Assembly: GCF_015831345.1 (NCBI RefSeq)
Contig: NZ_JADWYS010000001.1
Location: 3,810,618-3,874,617 of the forward strand
Length of the DNA stretch: 64,000 bases
Direction: 5' to 3'
DNA from: Caenimonas aquaedulcis
GTDB taxonomy: Bacteria; Pseudomonadota; Gammaproteobacteria; Burkholderiales; Burkholderiaceae_C
Shown here: piece after piece, positions 13,379-22,451 of the stretch
How positions within the stretch are numbered: the first letter of the stretch is position 1
Layout of the letters: every line of letters begins with the position of its first letter
Notes under the pieces: generated by a model
What the model was told of the DNA's origin: nothing
Database searches by the model: none
Seen by the model: only the letters and a program-made list of their open reading frames with translations
Made by a program: the position numbers and the translations under genes

Positions 13379-14220
13379 ATACCCCCGAGCAATCGCAGCT
13401 GGGCAAGCCTGCGCCTTACGTCGATCGATACGACGCGTCGCTGCTCTTCCCGATCTCGCGCCAGCCCAAGCGCGACGAGCTGGGCCTGCACGGGACGATG
13501 CCTTTCTTCGGCGCGGACCTGTGGACCGCGTTCGAACTGAGCTGGCTCACGCCGCGCGGCAAGCCGCAGGTGGCGATCGCGCACGTCACGGTGCCGTGCG
13601 AGTCGCCCAACATCGTCGAGAGCAAGTCCTTCAAGCTGTATCTCAACAGCTTCACCAACACCGCGTTCGCGTCCGCGGATGCCGTGCGCGACCGCATCCG
13701 CGCCGACATCAGCGAGGCGGTGTGGCGCGGCGCGCCCTCGCAATCGAGCGTGGGCGTGCGCATCCTCACGCCCGAGCTGTTCGACCGTGAGCCAGTGCAC
13801 GAGCTCGACGGCTTGAGCCTCGACCGACTCGACATCGAATGCACGGAGTACACGCCGGATCCCACGCTGCTCACCGCCGCGTTCGACGAGATGCCGGTGG
13901 AAGAAGTGCTCACCAGCAACCTGCTCAAGAGCAATTGCCTCGTCACCGGCCAGCCCGACTGGGGCAGCGTGCAGATCCGCTACAGCGGCCCGCAGATCGA
14001 CCAGGGGCAGCTCTTGCGCTACCTCGTGAGCTTTCGCAACCACAACGAGTTCCACGAGCAATGCGTGGAGCGCATCTTCGTGGACCTCCGGGAGCGCTGC
14101 AAACCGGTGAAGCTTGCGGTGTACGCGCGCTATACGCGGCGCGGGGGGCTGGATATCAACCCGTTCCGCACGAGCCATCCCATCGCGGTGCCGGCGAACG
14201 TGCGGACTGCGCGTCAGTAA
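13375..14220 (+). CDS. queF: NADPH-dependent 7-cyano-7-deazaguanine reductase
   Basis: The 281-residue enzyme reduces preQ0 to preQ1 in queuosine synthesis. It is the long, two-domain QueF type. The signature [21 protein letters not shown] is at about 73-93, and the catalytic cysteine lies in [13 protein letters not shown], followed by the substrate-binding region [17 protein letters not shown]. The ATG overlaps the hydrolase stop (ATGA). A half palindromic repeat begins immediately after the stop. Confidence 0.95.
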   Translation: MNTPEQSQLGKPAPYVDRYDASLLFPISRQPKRDELGLHGTMPFFGADLWTAFELSWLTPRGKPQVAIAHVTVPCESPNIVESKSFKLYLNSFTNTAFASADAVRDRIRADISEAVWRGAPSQSSVGVRILTPELFDREPVHELDGLSLDRLDIECTEYTPDPTLLTAAFDEMPVEEVLTSNLLKSNCLVTGQPDWGSVQIRYSGPQIDQGQLLRYLVSFRNHNEFHEQCVERIFVDLRERCKPVKLAVYARYTRRGGLDINPFRTSHPIAVPANVRTARQ

Positions 14221-14262
14221 TTTTTGAACGCAGAGGACGCAAAGGTTTCGCAGGGGGCGCGA
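14221..14262. repeat. Half copy of the GAACGCAGAGGACGC palindromic repeat
   Basis: The sequence directly after the queF stop (TTTTTGAACGCAGAGGACGC, then AAAGG and a degenerate continuation) matches one arm of the palindrome at 9805-9915. The opposing arm is absent. Confidence 0.75.
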
Positions 14263-14268
14263 AGGAAG

Positions 14269-15099
14269 TCAGCTGTCCTTGAAGGAAGCCAATCCGGGCA
14301 GGTCCGGGAACTCACCGGCCCGTTTTTCCTTCATGGCGGTGACCGACTCCCGCACGTGCGCATTGCTCCAGATCGCGCCCTGCACCCAGCCCATCTGCTT
14401 GAGCGAGTCGTCCACGGAGTGATCGCGGGTGTAGTGGATCACCTGCTTCGTGCCCCAGATCGCCACCGGCGGCTTGGCGGCGATCTCCCGCGCGCAGGCC
14501 ATCGCGGCTTCGAGCATCGCGGGCTGCGAATCGAACACCTCGTTCACCAGCCCGTAGCCCAGAGCCTTCTGCGCGCCGAGGCGCCGCCCCGTGTAGGCGA
14601 GCTCCTTGACCACGCCCAGCGGGACGAGCTTGGGCAGGCGCTGCAGCGTGCCGACGTCCGCGACCATGCCAATGTTGATCTCCTGGATGCAGAAGAACGC
14701 ATCGGCCGTCGCATAGCGGATGCAGCAGGCCGTGACCATGTCGACCGCGCCGCCGATGCAGCCGCCGTGGATGGCCGCGATGACCGGGATGCGCATCGTT
14801 TCCAGGCGCGTGAAGGTGGACTGCATGTCCGTCAGCAGGTCGTAGATCGCGGCGCGGCCCTCGGGCGTGCGGTCGTCCATGGCGATCGCGCCGCCGAAGG
14901 TGGCGAGGTCCATCCCCGCGCTGAAATGCCTGCCGGTCGAGGAGATCACCAGCACCCGCGCGCCGCCTTCGCGGTGCAGCTGCGACAAGGTGTCATCGAG
15001 CTCGCGCCAGAAACGCGGGTGCATGGTGTTCATCGCCTCTGGGCGGTTGAGCACGAGATGGGCGACGTGGCCCTCGATCGTCAGCGCGAAGCATTCCAT
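14269..15099 (-). CDS. Crotonase, dienoyl-CoA isomerase-like
   Basis: The 276-residue enoyl-CoA hydratase/isomerase superfamily protein has oxyanion-hole segments SSTGRHFSAGMDL near 53 and HGGCIGGAVDM near 111. Three acidic residues match those of delta3,5-delta2,4-dienoyl-CoA isomerases: Asp120 (GGAVDM), Glu140 (IQEINIG) and Asp148 (VADVGTLQRLPK). The likely role is isomerising conjugated dienoyl-CoA during oxidation of unsaturated fatty acids with odd-numbered double bonds. The start at 15099 gives the conserved N-terminus; the longer frame upstream is not supported. A plain enoyl-CoA hydratase is the alternative. Confidence 0.85.
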   Translation of the reverse strand: MECFALTIEGHVAHLVLNRPEAMNTMHPRFWRELDDTLSQLHREGGARVLVISSTGRHFSAGMDLATFGGAIAMDDRTPEGRAAIYDLLTDMQSTFTRLETMRIPVIAAIHGGCIGGAVDMVTACCIRYATADAFFCIQEINIGMVADVGTLQRLPKLVPLGVVKELAYTGRRLGAQKALGYGLVNEVFDSQPAMLEAAMACAREIAAKPPVAIWGTKQVIHYTRDHSVDDSLKQMGWVQGAIWSNAHVRESVTAMKEKRAGEFPDLPGLASFKDS

Positions 15100-15146
15100 G
15101 GCGGTCCTTGCGGTGGGGGATGCGCGCACTGTAGCGCGCCCGGCCG

Positions 15147-15407
15147 TCAGCTCCGCAGCCAGTCGCAGCGCAGCCTTCGCGCACGGTGCGCCCGCCGGCG
15201 CCACTCGACGTACAGGCCGGGAGCGGCCATCGCCACGAAGCAGAAAGGAAGGGTCCAGAACTGCTCCAGCGCGTAGGCCGGGAACCAGCAGACCCAGCCC
15301 GCGACCCAGAGCGTCAGCATCGCGTCCCACAACTGGCACTCCAGCGGGTGGTCCATGCGATGCGCGACATGCCACCTCTTGATGCGTTGAAGTTCGTCCA
15401 GCGACAT
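15147..15407 (-). CDS. Small two-helix membrane protein, unknown function
   Basis: The 86-residue protein starts MSLDELQRIKRWHVAHR, has two hydrophobic segments (about 27-47 and 49-68), and ends in an arginine-rich tail (VEWRRRAHRARRLR) expected in the cytosol. No known domain was recognised. It is 47 bp upstream of the crotonase gene on the same strand. Confidence 0.6.
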   Translation of the reverse strand: MSLDELQRIKRWHVAHRMDHPLECQLWDAMLTLWVAGWVCWFPAYALEQFWTLPFCFVAMAAPGLYVEWRRRAHRARRLRCDWLRS

Positions 15408-15437
15408 GGGATCTCCGTGGGATAGCTGATCTGTAAG

Positions 15438-15447
15438 TTACGCGTAA
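15438..15447. promoter_or_regulatory. Short palindrome in divergent promoter region
   Basis: TTACGCGTAA is a perfect 10-bp palindrome 31 bp upstream of the minus-strand small membrane gene and 61 bp before the plus-strand DUF1569 gene, embedded in a locally AT-richer stretch. It could be an operator; it is short enough to be chance. Confidence 0.3.
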
Positions 15448-15508
15448 GAATCAGGCTAAGTTAGGCGGCGGGTGGCGTCAAGGCCGTCAGCCGACTACCA
15501 TCCCGGCG

Positions 15509-16027
15509 GTGAGACGCCGCGCCTTCCTGCTCATCTCCCTCGCATCCGGAGGTATCGCCATGGCTGACCTGCCCACCGTGCAAACGCTGGACGAATCGCT
15601 GCGCTGGCTCGACCACCTCGAGCGCGCCAGATCGGTGAGGGCGCTGGGCGCGTGGCCGCTCGGCGCGGTGCTGGAGCACCTCGCGCAAAGCATCGAGATG
15701 AGCATGGACGGCTTCCCGCAACCCCGGAGCGCGCTGTTCCAGGGCACGGCGGGGAGCATGGCCTTTTCGTATTTCAAGTGGCGCGGGCGCATGACGCACG
15801 GCCTTGCCGAACCCATCCCCGGCGCGCCTGCGCTGGGCGCCGGGGCGGACTGGAAGCCCGGCGCGATCCGCCTGCGCCAGGCGATGAACCGCTTCAACGC
15901 CTGGAGCGGCCCGCTCAAGCCGCACTTTGCGTACGGTGCGCTCAGCAAGCCCGATTTCGCGCTCGCGCACAACATGCACATCCGGAACCACCAGGACGAG
16001 ATCGTGGCCGAGGCGGACGGGCGCTAG
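15509..16027 (+). CDS. DUF1569 domain protein
   Basis: The 172-residue product starts at a GTG with an arginine-rich, hydrophobic leader (MRRRAFLLISLASGGIA) that looks like an export signal. The rest matches DUF1569, a DinB-like four-helix family (SLRWLDHL, LGAVLEHLAQSIEMSM, the FSYFKWRGRMTHGL segment and the closing LAHNMHIRNHQDEI). Histidines in HLAQS and HMHIRNHQDE could bind a metal as in DinB/YfiT-like proteins. Function is unknown. Its stop overlaps the end of the convergent dinB gene by 4 bp. Confidence 0.75.
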   Translation: MRRRAFLLISLASGGIAMADLPTVQTLDESLRWLDHLERARSVRALGAWPLGAVLEHLAQSIEMSMDGFPQPRSALFQGTAGSMAFSYFKWRGRMTHGLAEPIPGAPALGAGADWKPGAIRLRQAMNRFNAWSGPLKPHFAYGALSKPDFALAHNMHIRNHQDEIVAEADGR

Positions 16028-17247
16028 AACAGGTCGAGCGTGCCGGCGTACGGCGCCTCCGGTTCCGCGGCCATGGGCGGGACCGGCCTGCCTTCGGCCT
16101 CCGGGGAGCCCGCTTTCGCAAGCTTGCCGACACGCACGCCGAGCAGGCGAAGGCGCCGGTCCAGGGGCACGCGCTTGAGGCACAGGCCGGCGGTCTTGCG
16201 GATCAATTGGGCGTCGTCGGTGAAGTGGGCGATGGTCTGGTCGCGCGTCGCAATCTTGAAATCGTCGTAACGCAGCTTGATGCCGATCGTCTTGCCGACA
16301 TAGCCCTTGCGCTTCAGGTCGCTCGCCACCTGCTTGCACAGGTCCGTAAAGATCTCGCCGAGCTCCGCGCGGTCGCGCACCGCATGCAGGTCGCGGTCGA
16401 AGGTGGTTTCGCGGCTCATGGACACGGGCTCGCTCTCCGTGACCACGGGCCGGTCGTCGCGGCCCCACGCGGCCTCGTGCATCCAGGCCCCGTAGGATTT
16501 GCCGAAGTTGTCGACCAGCCACTGAGGATCCTGCGCGGCGATGTCGCCGATGGTGTGCAGGTGCAGCTTGTGCAGCTTCACCTCCGCCTTGGGCCCGATG
16601 CCGTTGATCTTGCGAACGGGGAGCGGCCAGATCTTCGTGGCGATGTCCGCCTCGTACACGATGGAGATGCCGTTGGGTTTGTTGAACTCGCTCGCCATCT
16701 TCGCGAGCAGCTTGTTGGGCGCCACGCCGATCGAGCAGGTCAGCTTCGTGGCGTCGAAGATCGCCTTCTGGATCAGGCGCGCGAGCACGCGCCCGCCTTC
16801 GCGCTGGCCGCCCGGCACGTCGGTGAAGTCGATGTAGACCTCGTCGATGCCGCGGTCCTGGATGACCGGGGCGATCTCGGCGATGGTGGCCTTGAAGAGG
16901 CGCGAATACCTGCGCACCTCGTCGAAGTCCACGGGCATCACGATGGCGTCCGGCGCGAGCTTGGCGGCCTTCATCATCCCCATCGCGGAGCCGACCCCGA
17001 ACTGGCGCGCGGCATAGGTGGCGGTGGTGATCACGCCGCGCCCGACGTAGTCCTTCAGGAGCGGGAAGGCCGAGACGGGAATCTCCGACAGGGGCAGCCC
17101 CTCGAAGCGTTCGCGGATCATCTCGTCGACGCGCCGGCGGCCGCCGCCGATCACCACGGCCAGGCCTTTCAGCTGCGGGTAACGCAGCAACTCCACCGAG
17201 GCGAAAAACGCGTCCATGTCGAGATGGGCGATCCGGCGCAACTTCAT
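16024..17247 (-). CDS. dinB: DNA polymerase IV
   Basis: The 407-residue Y-family polymerase performs translesion synthesis. The catalytic acidic residues are in HLDMDAFFASVE (near 8-19) and GIDEVYIDF, and helix-hairpin-helix motifs surround INGIGPKAE. The C-terminus ends in TLDLF, a good match to a sliding-clamp binding motif. The ATG at 17247 (MKLRRIAHLDMD) was chosen over one at 17301 because it starts at the conserved palm strand and has AGGGG upstream. No SOS box was identified. Confidence 0.92.
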   Translation of the reverse strand: MKLRRIAHLDMDAFFASVELLRYPQLKGLAVVIGGGRRRVDEMIRERFEGLPLSEIPVSAFPLLKDYVGRGVITTATYAARQFGVGSAMGMMKAAKLAPDAIVMPVDFDEVRRYSRLFKATIAEIAPVIQDRGIDEVYIDFTDVPGGQREGGRVLARLIQKAIFDATKLTCSIGVAPNKLLAKMASEFNKPNGISIVYEADIATKIWPLPVRKINGIGPKAEVKLHKLHLHTIGDIAAQDPQWLVDNFGKSYGAWMHEAAWGRDDRPVVTESEPVSMSRETTFDRDLHAVRDRAELGEIFTDLCKQVASDLKRKGYVGKTIGIKLRYDDFKIATRDQTIAHFTDDAQLIRKTAGLCLKRVPLDRRLRLLGVRVGKLAKAGSPEAEGRPVPPMAAEPEAPYAGTLDLF

Positions 17248-17300
17248 GCCCCTGATTTTGCGTCCTTGACCGCTTCGCGCGAACCGGGTGAAATTCTTCA

Positions 17301-17330
17301 CTGACAGATTGCTGAACGATTTTCTAGAAT
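17301..17330 (+). promoter_or_regulatory. Sigma-70 type promoter for the cytochrome c gene
   Basis: CTGACA (17301-17306, 5 of 6 to consensus) and TAGAAT (17325-17330, 5 of 6) are separated by 18 bp. The predicted transcription start near 17337 leaves a short leader with GGAG about 8 bp before the ATG at 17356. Confidence 0.65.
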
Positions 17331-17355
17331 CGCCGGCTCAGACGGAGTACAGAAC

Positions 17356-18249
17356 ATGAAGAAATGGTTGAAGTGGGTCTTGGGCGTGGTGGGCGCCCTG
17401 GTCCTGGTGATTGCGTTGGCCGCTGTCGTCGGCTGGCAACTCGCCGACGTGAAGATGGCCCGGACGGTCGACGTGAAGGTGGTGCCGGTGGCCTTCACCA
17501 ATGACGCTCAGGCCCTCGAGCGCGGGAAATACCTCTTCGAATCGCGCGGCTGCGTGGACTGCCACGGCGCCAACGGGGCGGGCCGCACCTTCGTCGAAGG
17601 CAAGGGCATCAAGCTCGCGGGCCCCGACATCACCTCCGGCGGCGCGACCAAGGGCTACAAGCCGGAGGACTGGGTGCGCACCATCCGCCACGGCGTCAAT
17701 CCTGCCGGCCACGCGATCATGATCATGCCGAGCGAGGACTACAACCGCTTCACGGACCAGGACCTCGCGTCGCTCGTCGCCTACGTGCGCGCACTGCCGC
17801 CGCAGGGCGGCGCGAAGGCGGTGCTGGAGCTCCCGCCGCCCGCCCGCATCCTCTACGGCTTCGGCGCCATCAAGGACGCCGCCGCGCGCATCGACCACTC
17901 GCTGCCGCCCGCGCAGCCCGTGGAAGCCGGCGTGAACGTGAAACACGGGGCCTACGTCGCGAACATGTGCATCGGCTGCCACGGCGAGCACCTGTCGGGC
18001 GGCAAGATTCCGGGCGGCCCGCCCGACTGGCCGGCGGCGGCGAACATCACGCCGGGCGAAGGCAGCGTCATGCCGCGCTACCCGACCTCGGCGCAATTCG
18101 TCGCGATGCTGCGCAGCGGCAAGCGCCCCGACGGCTCGGCGATCAAGGTCATGCCTTTCGAGTCGTTGTCGAAGTTGAGCGACGTGGACGCGCAGGCGGT
18201 CTACGAATTCCTCAAGACCGTGCCTGCGCATCCCGCGGGTGGCCGCTAG
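17356..18249 (+). CDS. Membrane-anchored diheme cytochrome c
   Basis: The 297-residue protein has an N-terminal membrane segment (about 6-28) that can serve as uncleaved anchor or signal, then two class I cytochrome c domains. Haem c attaches at CVDCH (Cys66, Cys69, His70) and CIGCH (Cys205, Cys208, His209). Likely axial methionines are in IMIMPSEDY and IKVMPF. It acts in the periplasm as an electron carrier, as in cytochrome subunits of membrane dehydrogenases; its partner is not evident here. A good promoter precedes it. Confidence 0.88.
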   Translation: MKKWLKWVLGVVGALVLVIALAAVVGWQLADVKMARTVDVKVVPVAFTNDAQALERGKYLFESRGCVDCHGANGAGRTFVEGKGIKLAGPDITSGGATKGYKPEDWVRTIRHGVNPAGHAIMIMPSEDYNRFTDQDLASLVAYVRALPPQGGAKAVLELPPPARILYGFGAIKDAAARIDHSLPPAQPVEAGVNVKHGAYVANMCIGCHGEHLSGGKIPGGPPDWPAAANITPGEGSVMPRYPTSAQFVAMLRSGKRPDGSAIKVMPFESLSKLSDVDAQAVYEFLKTVPAHPAGGR

Positions 18250-18253
18250 ACCG

Positions 18254-18706
18254 ATGAAGGCCTTCGCCGTGGTGGCCACCGCCCTCGCGCTCACGGCGTG
18301 TGCGACGCGCCCCTTGCCCACGATGCCGCGCGACGAGGCGAAGCTGCAGGTCATCGCCACCGAAACAGCGTTCGCGAAGACCATGGCCGATCGCGACCTC
18401 AAGGCCTTCGCCGGCTTCATCGCCGACGACACGGTCTTTTTCTCCGGCCCGACCCCGCTGCACGGCAAGCAGGCGGTGGTGGCGTTCTGGACGCGCTTCT
18501 ACCAGAAGCCCGAGGCCCCGTTCTCCTGGGCGCCCGAGGAGGTGGAAGTGCTGGAGGCGGGCAACCTCGCGCTCAGCTCCGGGCCGGTCTACGACCCCAA
18601 GGGCAAGCTGATCGCGCGGTTTTCTTCGATCTGGCGGCTGGAGGCGCCCGGGCAGTGGCGCATCGTCTTCGACAAGGGCGGCGAAGTCTGCGACTGCGCG
18701 AAGTGA
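18254..18706 (+). CDS. NTF2-like (SnoaL/DUF4440) lipoprotein
   Basis: The 150-residue protein begins [17 protein letters not shown], a lipoprotein signal with the lipobox cysteine at residue 16. The mature part has the NTF2-like pattern of DUF4440 proteins (LQVIATETAFAKTMADRDLKAF, FIADDTVFFSG, LHGKQAVVAFW, WRIVFDKGGEVC). Binding partner or activity is unknown. It starts 4 bp after the cytochrome c stop, so it is likely cotranscribed. GTG at 18239 is an alternative start but would disturb the signal peptide. Confidence 0.75.
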   Translation: MKAFAVVATALALTACATRPLPTMPRDEAKLQVIATETAFAKTMADRDLKAFAGFIADDTVFFSGPTPLHGKQAVVAFWTRFYQKPEAPFSWAPEEVEVLEAGNLALSSGPVYDPKGKLIARFSSIWRLEAPGQWRIVFDKGGEVCDCAK

Positions 18707-18709
18707 GGC

Positions 18710-19864
18710 TCAGGCGGGGTAGGTGCCGGGCAGCAGGATGCCGTGGTCCACGTCGCGGATGTTCGTGCGACCGCAAAAAGCCATCGACAGGTCCAGCTCG
18801 TTGCGGATGATCTCCAGCGCGCGTTCCACGCCCGGCTGGCCCATCGCGCCCAGCCCGTACAGCATCGCGCGGCCGATGTAGGTGCCCTTCGCGCCGAGCG
18901 CGACGGCCTTGAGCACGTGCTGGCCCGAGCGGATGCCGCCATCCATGTGCACTTCCATTCGCCGGCCCACCGCATCCACGATGGCGGGCAGCGCGGAGAT
19001 CGAGGAGGGCGCGCCATCGAGCTGGCGCCCGCCGTGGTTGGACACGATGACCGCGTCCGCGCCGCTGTCGGCCGCGAGGATGGCGTCCTCGGGGTCCTGC
19101 ACCCCCTTGAGGATCAGCTTGCCGCCCCAGCGCTTCTTGATCCACTCGACGTCGTTCCACGAAAGTGCCGGGTCGAACTGCTTGGCGGTCCACTCGGAAA
19201 GGGATCCCATGTTCTCCACGCCCTTCACATGGCCCACGATGTTGCCGAAGTGCCTGCGCGGGGTGCCGAGCATGCCCAGGCACCAGCGCGGCTTGGTCAT
19301 GAGGTTCAGGATGTTGGGGATCGTGAGCTTGGGCGGCGCGGTGAGCCCGTTCTTGATGTCCTTGTGGCGCTGGCCGAGGATCTGCAGGTCGAGCGTCAGC
19401 ACCAGCGCCGAGCAGCCTGCGGCTTTCGCGCGGTCGATGAGGGCCTCGATGAAGGCGCGATCGCGCATCACGTAGAGCTGGAACCAGAACGGGTGGTTGT
19501 CCGTGCCCTTCGCGACGTCCTCGATGGAGCAGATGCTCATCGTGGACAGCGTGAAGGGGATGCCCATCTTCTTCGCCGCGCGCGCCGCGAGGATTTCACC
19601 GTCCGCATGCTGCATGCCCGTGAGCCCGGTCGGCGCGATCGCGACTGGCATCGCGACCTCCTGGCCGACCATGGTCGTGCGCGTGCTGCGGTTCTCCATG
19701 TTCACCGCGACGCGCTGGCGCAGCAGGATGCGGTTGAAGTCGGCTTCGTTGGCGCGGTAGGTGCTCTCGGTCCACGAGCCGGAATCGGCGTAGTCGTAGA
19801 ACATGCGCGGCACGCGCTTTTGCGCAAGCACGCGCAGGTCTTCGATGTGGGTGATGGCAGGCAC
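18710..19864 (-). CDS. FMN-dependent alpha-hydroxyacid dehydrogenase (LldD-like)
   Basis: The 384-residue protein belongs to the FMN alpha-hydroxyacid oxidase/dehydrogenase family (L-lactate dehydrogenase, glycolate oxidase, mandelate dehydrogenase). Visible are PRMFYDYADSGSWTE near 19-33, the APTGLTGMQHADGE segment, the catalytic histidine in SNHGGRQLDGA, and the FMN phosphate site HMDGGIRSGQHVLKA. It probably oxidises a 2-hydroxyacid to the 2-oxoacid at the membrane; the exact substrate cannot be read. Between it and argH lies an 11-bp perfect inverted repeat. Confidence 0.85.
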   Translation of the reverse strand: MPAITHIEDLRVLAQKRVPRMFYDYADSGSWTESTYRANEADFNRILLRQRVAVNMENRSTRTTMVGQEVAMPVAIAPTGLTGMQHADGEILAARAAKKMGIPFTLSTMSICSIEDVAKGTDNHPFWFQLYVMRDRAFIEALIDRAKAAGCSALVLTLDLQILGQRHKDIKNGLTAPPKLTIPNILNLMTKPRWCLGMLGTPRRHFGNIVGHVKGVENMGSLSEWTAKQFDPALSWNDVEWIKKRWGGKLILKGVQDPEDAILAADSGADAVIVSNHGGRQLDGAPSSISALPAIVDAVGRRMEVHMDGGIRSGQHVLKAVALGAKGTYIGRAMLYGLGAMGQPGVERALEIIRNELDLSMAFCGRTNIRDVDHGILLPGTYPA

Positions 19865-19917
19865 GGCTTGTCTCCTCGGCTGCCGGGATGCTAGCGGATC
19901 GTGCCCGGGGGCGGGTT

Positions 19918-19948
19918 GAGCAAATTTCGGGCGGCCGGAAATTTGCTC
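19918..19948. promoter_or_regulatory. Perfect 11-bp inverted repeat upstream of the LldD-like gene
   Basis: GAGCAAATTTC (19918-19928) and GAAATTTGCTC (19938-19948) flank a 9-nt GC-rich spacer. It lies 54-84 bp before the LldD-like start and 10 bp past the argH stop. No T-run follows on the minus strand, so it is less like a terminator and more like an operator or an mRNA hairpin. Confidence 0.55.
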
Positions 19949-19957
19949 ACGCGCGCG

Positions 19958-21349
19958 CTAGGAAAGGCGCGCGCGGTGGCGTGCGATCTGCGCGCGCACC
20001 TGCGAGGGCGCCGTGCCGCCGAGGATGTTCCGCGTATTGAGCGAGCCGCGCAGGGACAGCACGTCGTACACGTCCTTCTCGATCGCCGGGTTGAATTGCT
20101 GCAGCACGTTCAGCGGCAGCTCCGACAGGTCCACCTGGTGGGAGATCGCCGCCTTCACCGCATGGGCCACGGTTTCGTGGGCGTCGCGGAAGGGCAATCC
20201 CTTCTTCACCAGGTAGTCGGCGAGATCCGTCGCCGTCGCGTAGCCCTTGAGCGTGGCCTTCTCCATGGCCTCCGGCTTCACCTCGATGCCGGTCACCAGC
20301 TCCGCGAAGATGCGCAGCGTGTCCTTGAGCGTGTCCACGGTGTCGAAGAGCGGCTCCTTGTCTTCCTGGTTGTCCTTGTTGTAGGCGAGCGGCTGGCCCT
20401 TGATGATGGTGATGAGGCCCATGAGGTGGCCCACCACGCGCCCGGCCTTGCCGCGAGCGAGCTCGGGGACGTCCGGGTTCTTCTTCTGCGGCATGATCGA
20501 CGAGCCCGTGCAGAAGCGGTCCGGCAGGTCGATGAAGCCGAAGTTCTGGTTCATCCAGAGCACGAGCTCCTCCGACAGCCGGCTGATGTGGAGCATCGCC
20601 ACCGCGGCCGCGGCGCAGAACTCGATGGCGAAGTCGCGGTCGCTCACGGCGTCGATGGAGTTCTGGCAGAGCCCCTCCATGTTCAGTGCCTGGCGCACGT
20701 GGTCGCGGTCCAGCGGGTAGCTGGTGCCTGCCAGGGCCGCGGCGCCGAGCGGCAGGCGGTTGACGCGCTTGCGCACGTCGGTGAGCCGTTCTTCGTCGCG
20801 GGTGAACATCTCCACGTAGGCCATCATGTGGTGGCCGAAGCTCACCGGCTGCGCGACCTGCAGGTGGGTGAAGCCCGGCAGGATCACGTCGGTGTGGCGC
20901 TCGGCGACGTCCAGGAGCGACTTCTGCAGTTCCACCAGCAGCGCGAGGATCAGGTCGATCTCGTCGCGCAGCCACAGGCGCACGTCGGTGGCCACCTGGT
21001 CGTTGCGGCTGCGGCCGGTATGCAGGCGCTTGCCCGCGTCGCCCACGAGCTGCGTGAGCCGCGCCTCGATGTTCAGGTGCACGTCTTCGAGGTCCAGCTT
21101 CCACTCGAAGGTGCCCTGCTCGATCTCCTTGGTGATCTGCGCCAGGCCCTCCTGGATGGAGAAGACGTCCTGCAGGGAGATGATGCCCTGCGCCGCCAGC
21201 ATGTCGGCGTGGGCGAGGGAGCCCTGGATGTCGGCGCGCCACAGTCGCTTGTCGAAATCCACGCTCGCCGTGTAGCGCTTCACCAGCTCGCTCATCGGCT
21301 GGGAGAACAGGGCCGACCAGGCCTGGGATTTTTTGTCGAGTTGGCTCAT
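19958..21349 (-). CDS. argH: Argininosuccinate lyase
   Basis: The 463-residue enzyme splits argininosuccinate into arginine and fumarate, the last step of arginine synthesis. It has the fumarase/aspartase superfamily signature [12 protein letters not shown] with the catalytic serine loop, the [12 protein letters not shown] segment, and TSYPLDRD. The ATG at 21349 gives the usual N-terminus ([11 protein letters not shown]...[10 protein letters not shown]). No Shine-Dalgarno sequence is seen. argG, the preceding enzyme, is at 40-41 kb. Confidence 0.96.
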   Translation of the reverse strand: MSQLDKKSQAWSALFSQPMSELVKRYTASVDFDKRLWRADIQGSLAHADMLAAQGIISLQDVFSIQEGLAQITKEIEQGTFEWKLDLEDVHLNIEARLTQLVGDAGKRLHTGRSRNDQVATDVRLWLRDEIDLILALLVELQKSLLDVAERHTDVILPGFTHLQVAQPVSFGHHMMAYVEMFTRDEERLTDVRKRVNRLPLGAAALAGTSYPLDRDHVRQALNMEGLCQNSIDAVSDRDFAIEFCAAAAVAMLHISRLSEELVLWMNQNFGFIDLPDRFCTGSSIMPQKKNPDVPELARGKAGRVVGHLMGLITIIKGQPLAYNKDNQEDKEPLFDTVDTLKDTLRIFAELVTGIEVKPEAMEKATLKGYATATDLADYLVKKGLPFRDAHETVAHAVKAAISHQVDLSELPLNVLQQFNPAIEKDVYDVLSLRGSLNTRNILGGTAPSQVRAQIARHRARLS

Positions 21350-21410
21350 GAGGGGGGAAACTATGGACTGGGATCACCAATAATCGGCCGCAAAGGCCCA
21401 ACCGATTGCG

Positions 21411-22451
21411 ATGAAGGATTCCCAAATTTTATCGGCGTTCCAGGAACTGCCCCCTTCGGCACTGCCTGAGGCCCTCCCGGGACGCGTATTGGTGTTCGAC
21501 GCATGCCATGTCGGGGTGGTCCTGCGGGCGGTGCTGTTCGTGGAAATCGTCATGGCCGCCGGCGCGATGTTCGGGGCCGCCGGCCCGGCCGACTGGGTCC
21601 TGCGCCTGGCGGTCCTCAGCGGGGCGGCCCTTCCGGCCACCCTCGCCTGGCTGATCGTCACCTGCAGCCTGAAGAACGTCCTCGCACGCCGCACGCCGAT
21701 GGGCCAGCAGGTGTTCGGGATGCTGCTGGGCGCCGTCGCGGGCCTGTACGGCTGCGCGATGATGGCTTTCGTCGGTGTCGCGCCCAGCGCCCCCTGGGTG
21801 GCGTCGGCCGTCACCGGGGCCTTGCTGGCGGTGGCGCTGGTGGCAGCGCTCGTGCTGCGCGCCAAGAGCCGCATGCCGGCGGACACGGCCGCCCGGCTGG
21901 CCGAATTGCAGGCCCGCATCCGCCCGCATTTCCTGTTCAACACGCTCAATGGCGCCATCGCCCTCGTCCGCGAGGATCCGGCGCGGGCGGAGGCGCTGCT
22001 GGAGGACCTGAGCGAGCTCTTTCGCCATGCACTGGTGGAGCCCGGCGAATTCGTGACCCTCGCGGAGGAAGTGGCGCTGGCGCGCCGCTACCTGGACATC
22101 GAGCAGGTGCGATTCGGCGACCGGCTGCAGCTCGAATGGTCGCTGGACCCTGCCGCTGGCCACGCACGGGTGCCGCCGCTCGTGCTCCAGCCGCTCGTGG
22201 AGAATGCGGTCAAGCACGGGGTGGAGCCCAGCGCGGCGGGCGCGCAGATCAAGGTGAGTACGCAGCGGCGCGGGGGCACGGTGGTGATCAAGGTGACCAA
22301 CACCGTGCCGGCGGGGCAGGGGCTGCGCGGGCACGGGGTGGCGCAGGCCAACGTGCGCGAGAGGCTGCGCCTGCTGCACGACGTCGAGGGGCAGTTCCGC
22401 GCCGTGCTGAAGGATGGCGTGTACCAGGTCCGAATGGAGGTTCCGGCGTGA
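21411..22451 (+). CDS. Sensor histidine kinase, LytS/AlgZ type
   Basis: The 346-residue protein has four hydrophobic segments between about residues 37 and 150, then a His-kinase domain of the LytS/YehU/AlgZ class. The phosphorylated histidine is His173 in IRPHFLFNTLN, and the ATP-binding N box is PLVENAVKHG. The G box is short (GLRGHGVAQANVRERL). No extracellular sensor domain is apparent. It is followed by a LytTR response regulator overlapping by 4 bp, so the two form a two-component system. Confidence 0.88.
   Translation: MKDSQILSAFQELPPSALPEALPGRVLVFDACHVGVVLRAVLFVEIVMAAGAMFGAAGPADWVLRLAVLSGAALPATLAWLIVTCSLKNVLARRTPMGQQVFGMLLGAVAGLYGCAMMAFVGVAPSAPWVASAVTGALLAVALVAALVLRAKSRMPADTAARLAELQARIRPHFLFNTLNGAIALVREDPARAEALLEDLSELFRHALVEPGEFVTLAEEVALARRYLDIEQVRFGDRLQLEWSLDPAAGHARVPPLVLQPLVENAVKHGVEPSAAGAQIKVSTQRRGGTVVIKVTNTVPAGQGLRGHGVAQANVRERLRLLHDVEGQFRAVLKDGVYQVRMEVPA

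Noticed and set aside
15652..17304. 550-codon plus-strand open frame over dinB
   Set aside because: Antisense to dinB and overlapping the DUF1569 gene in another frame; no recognisable domain.
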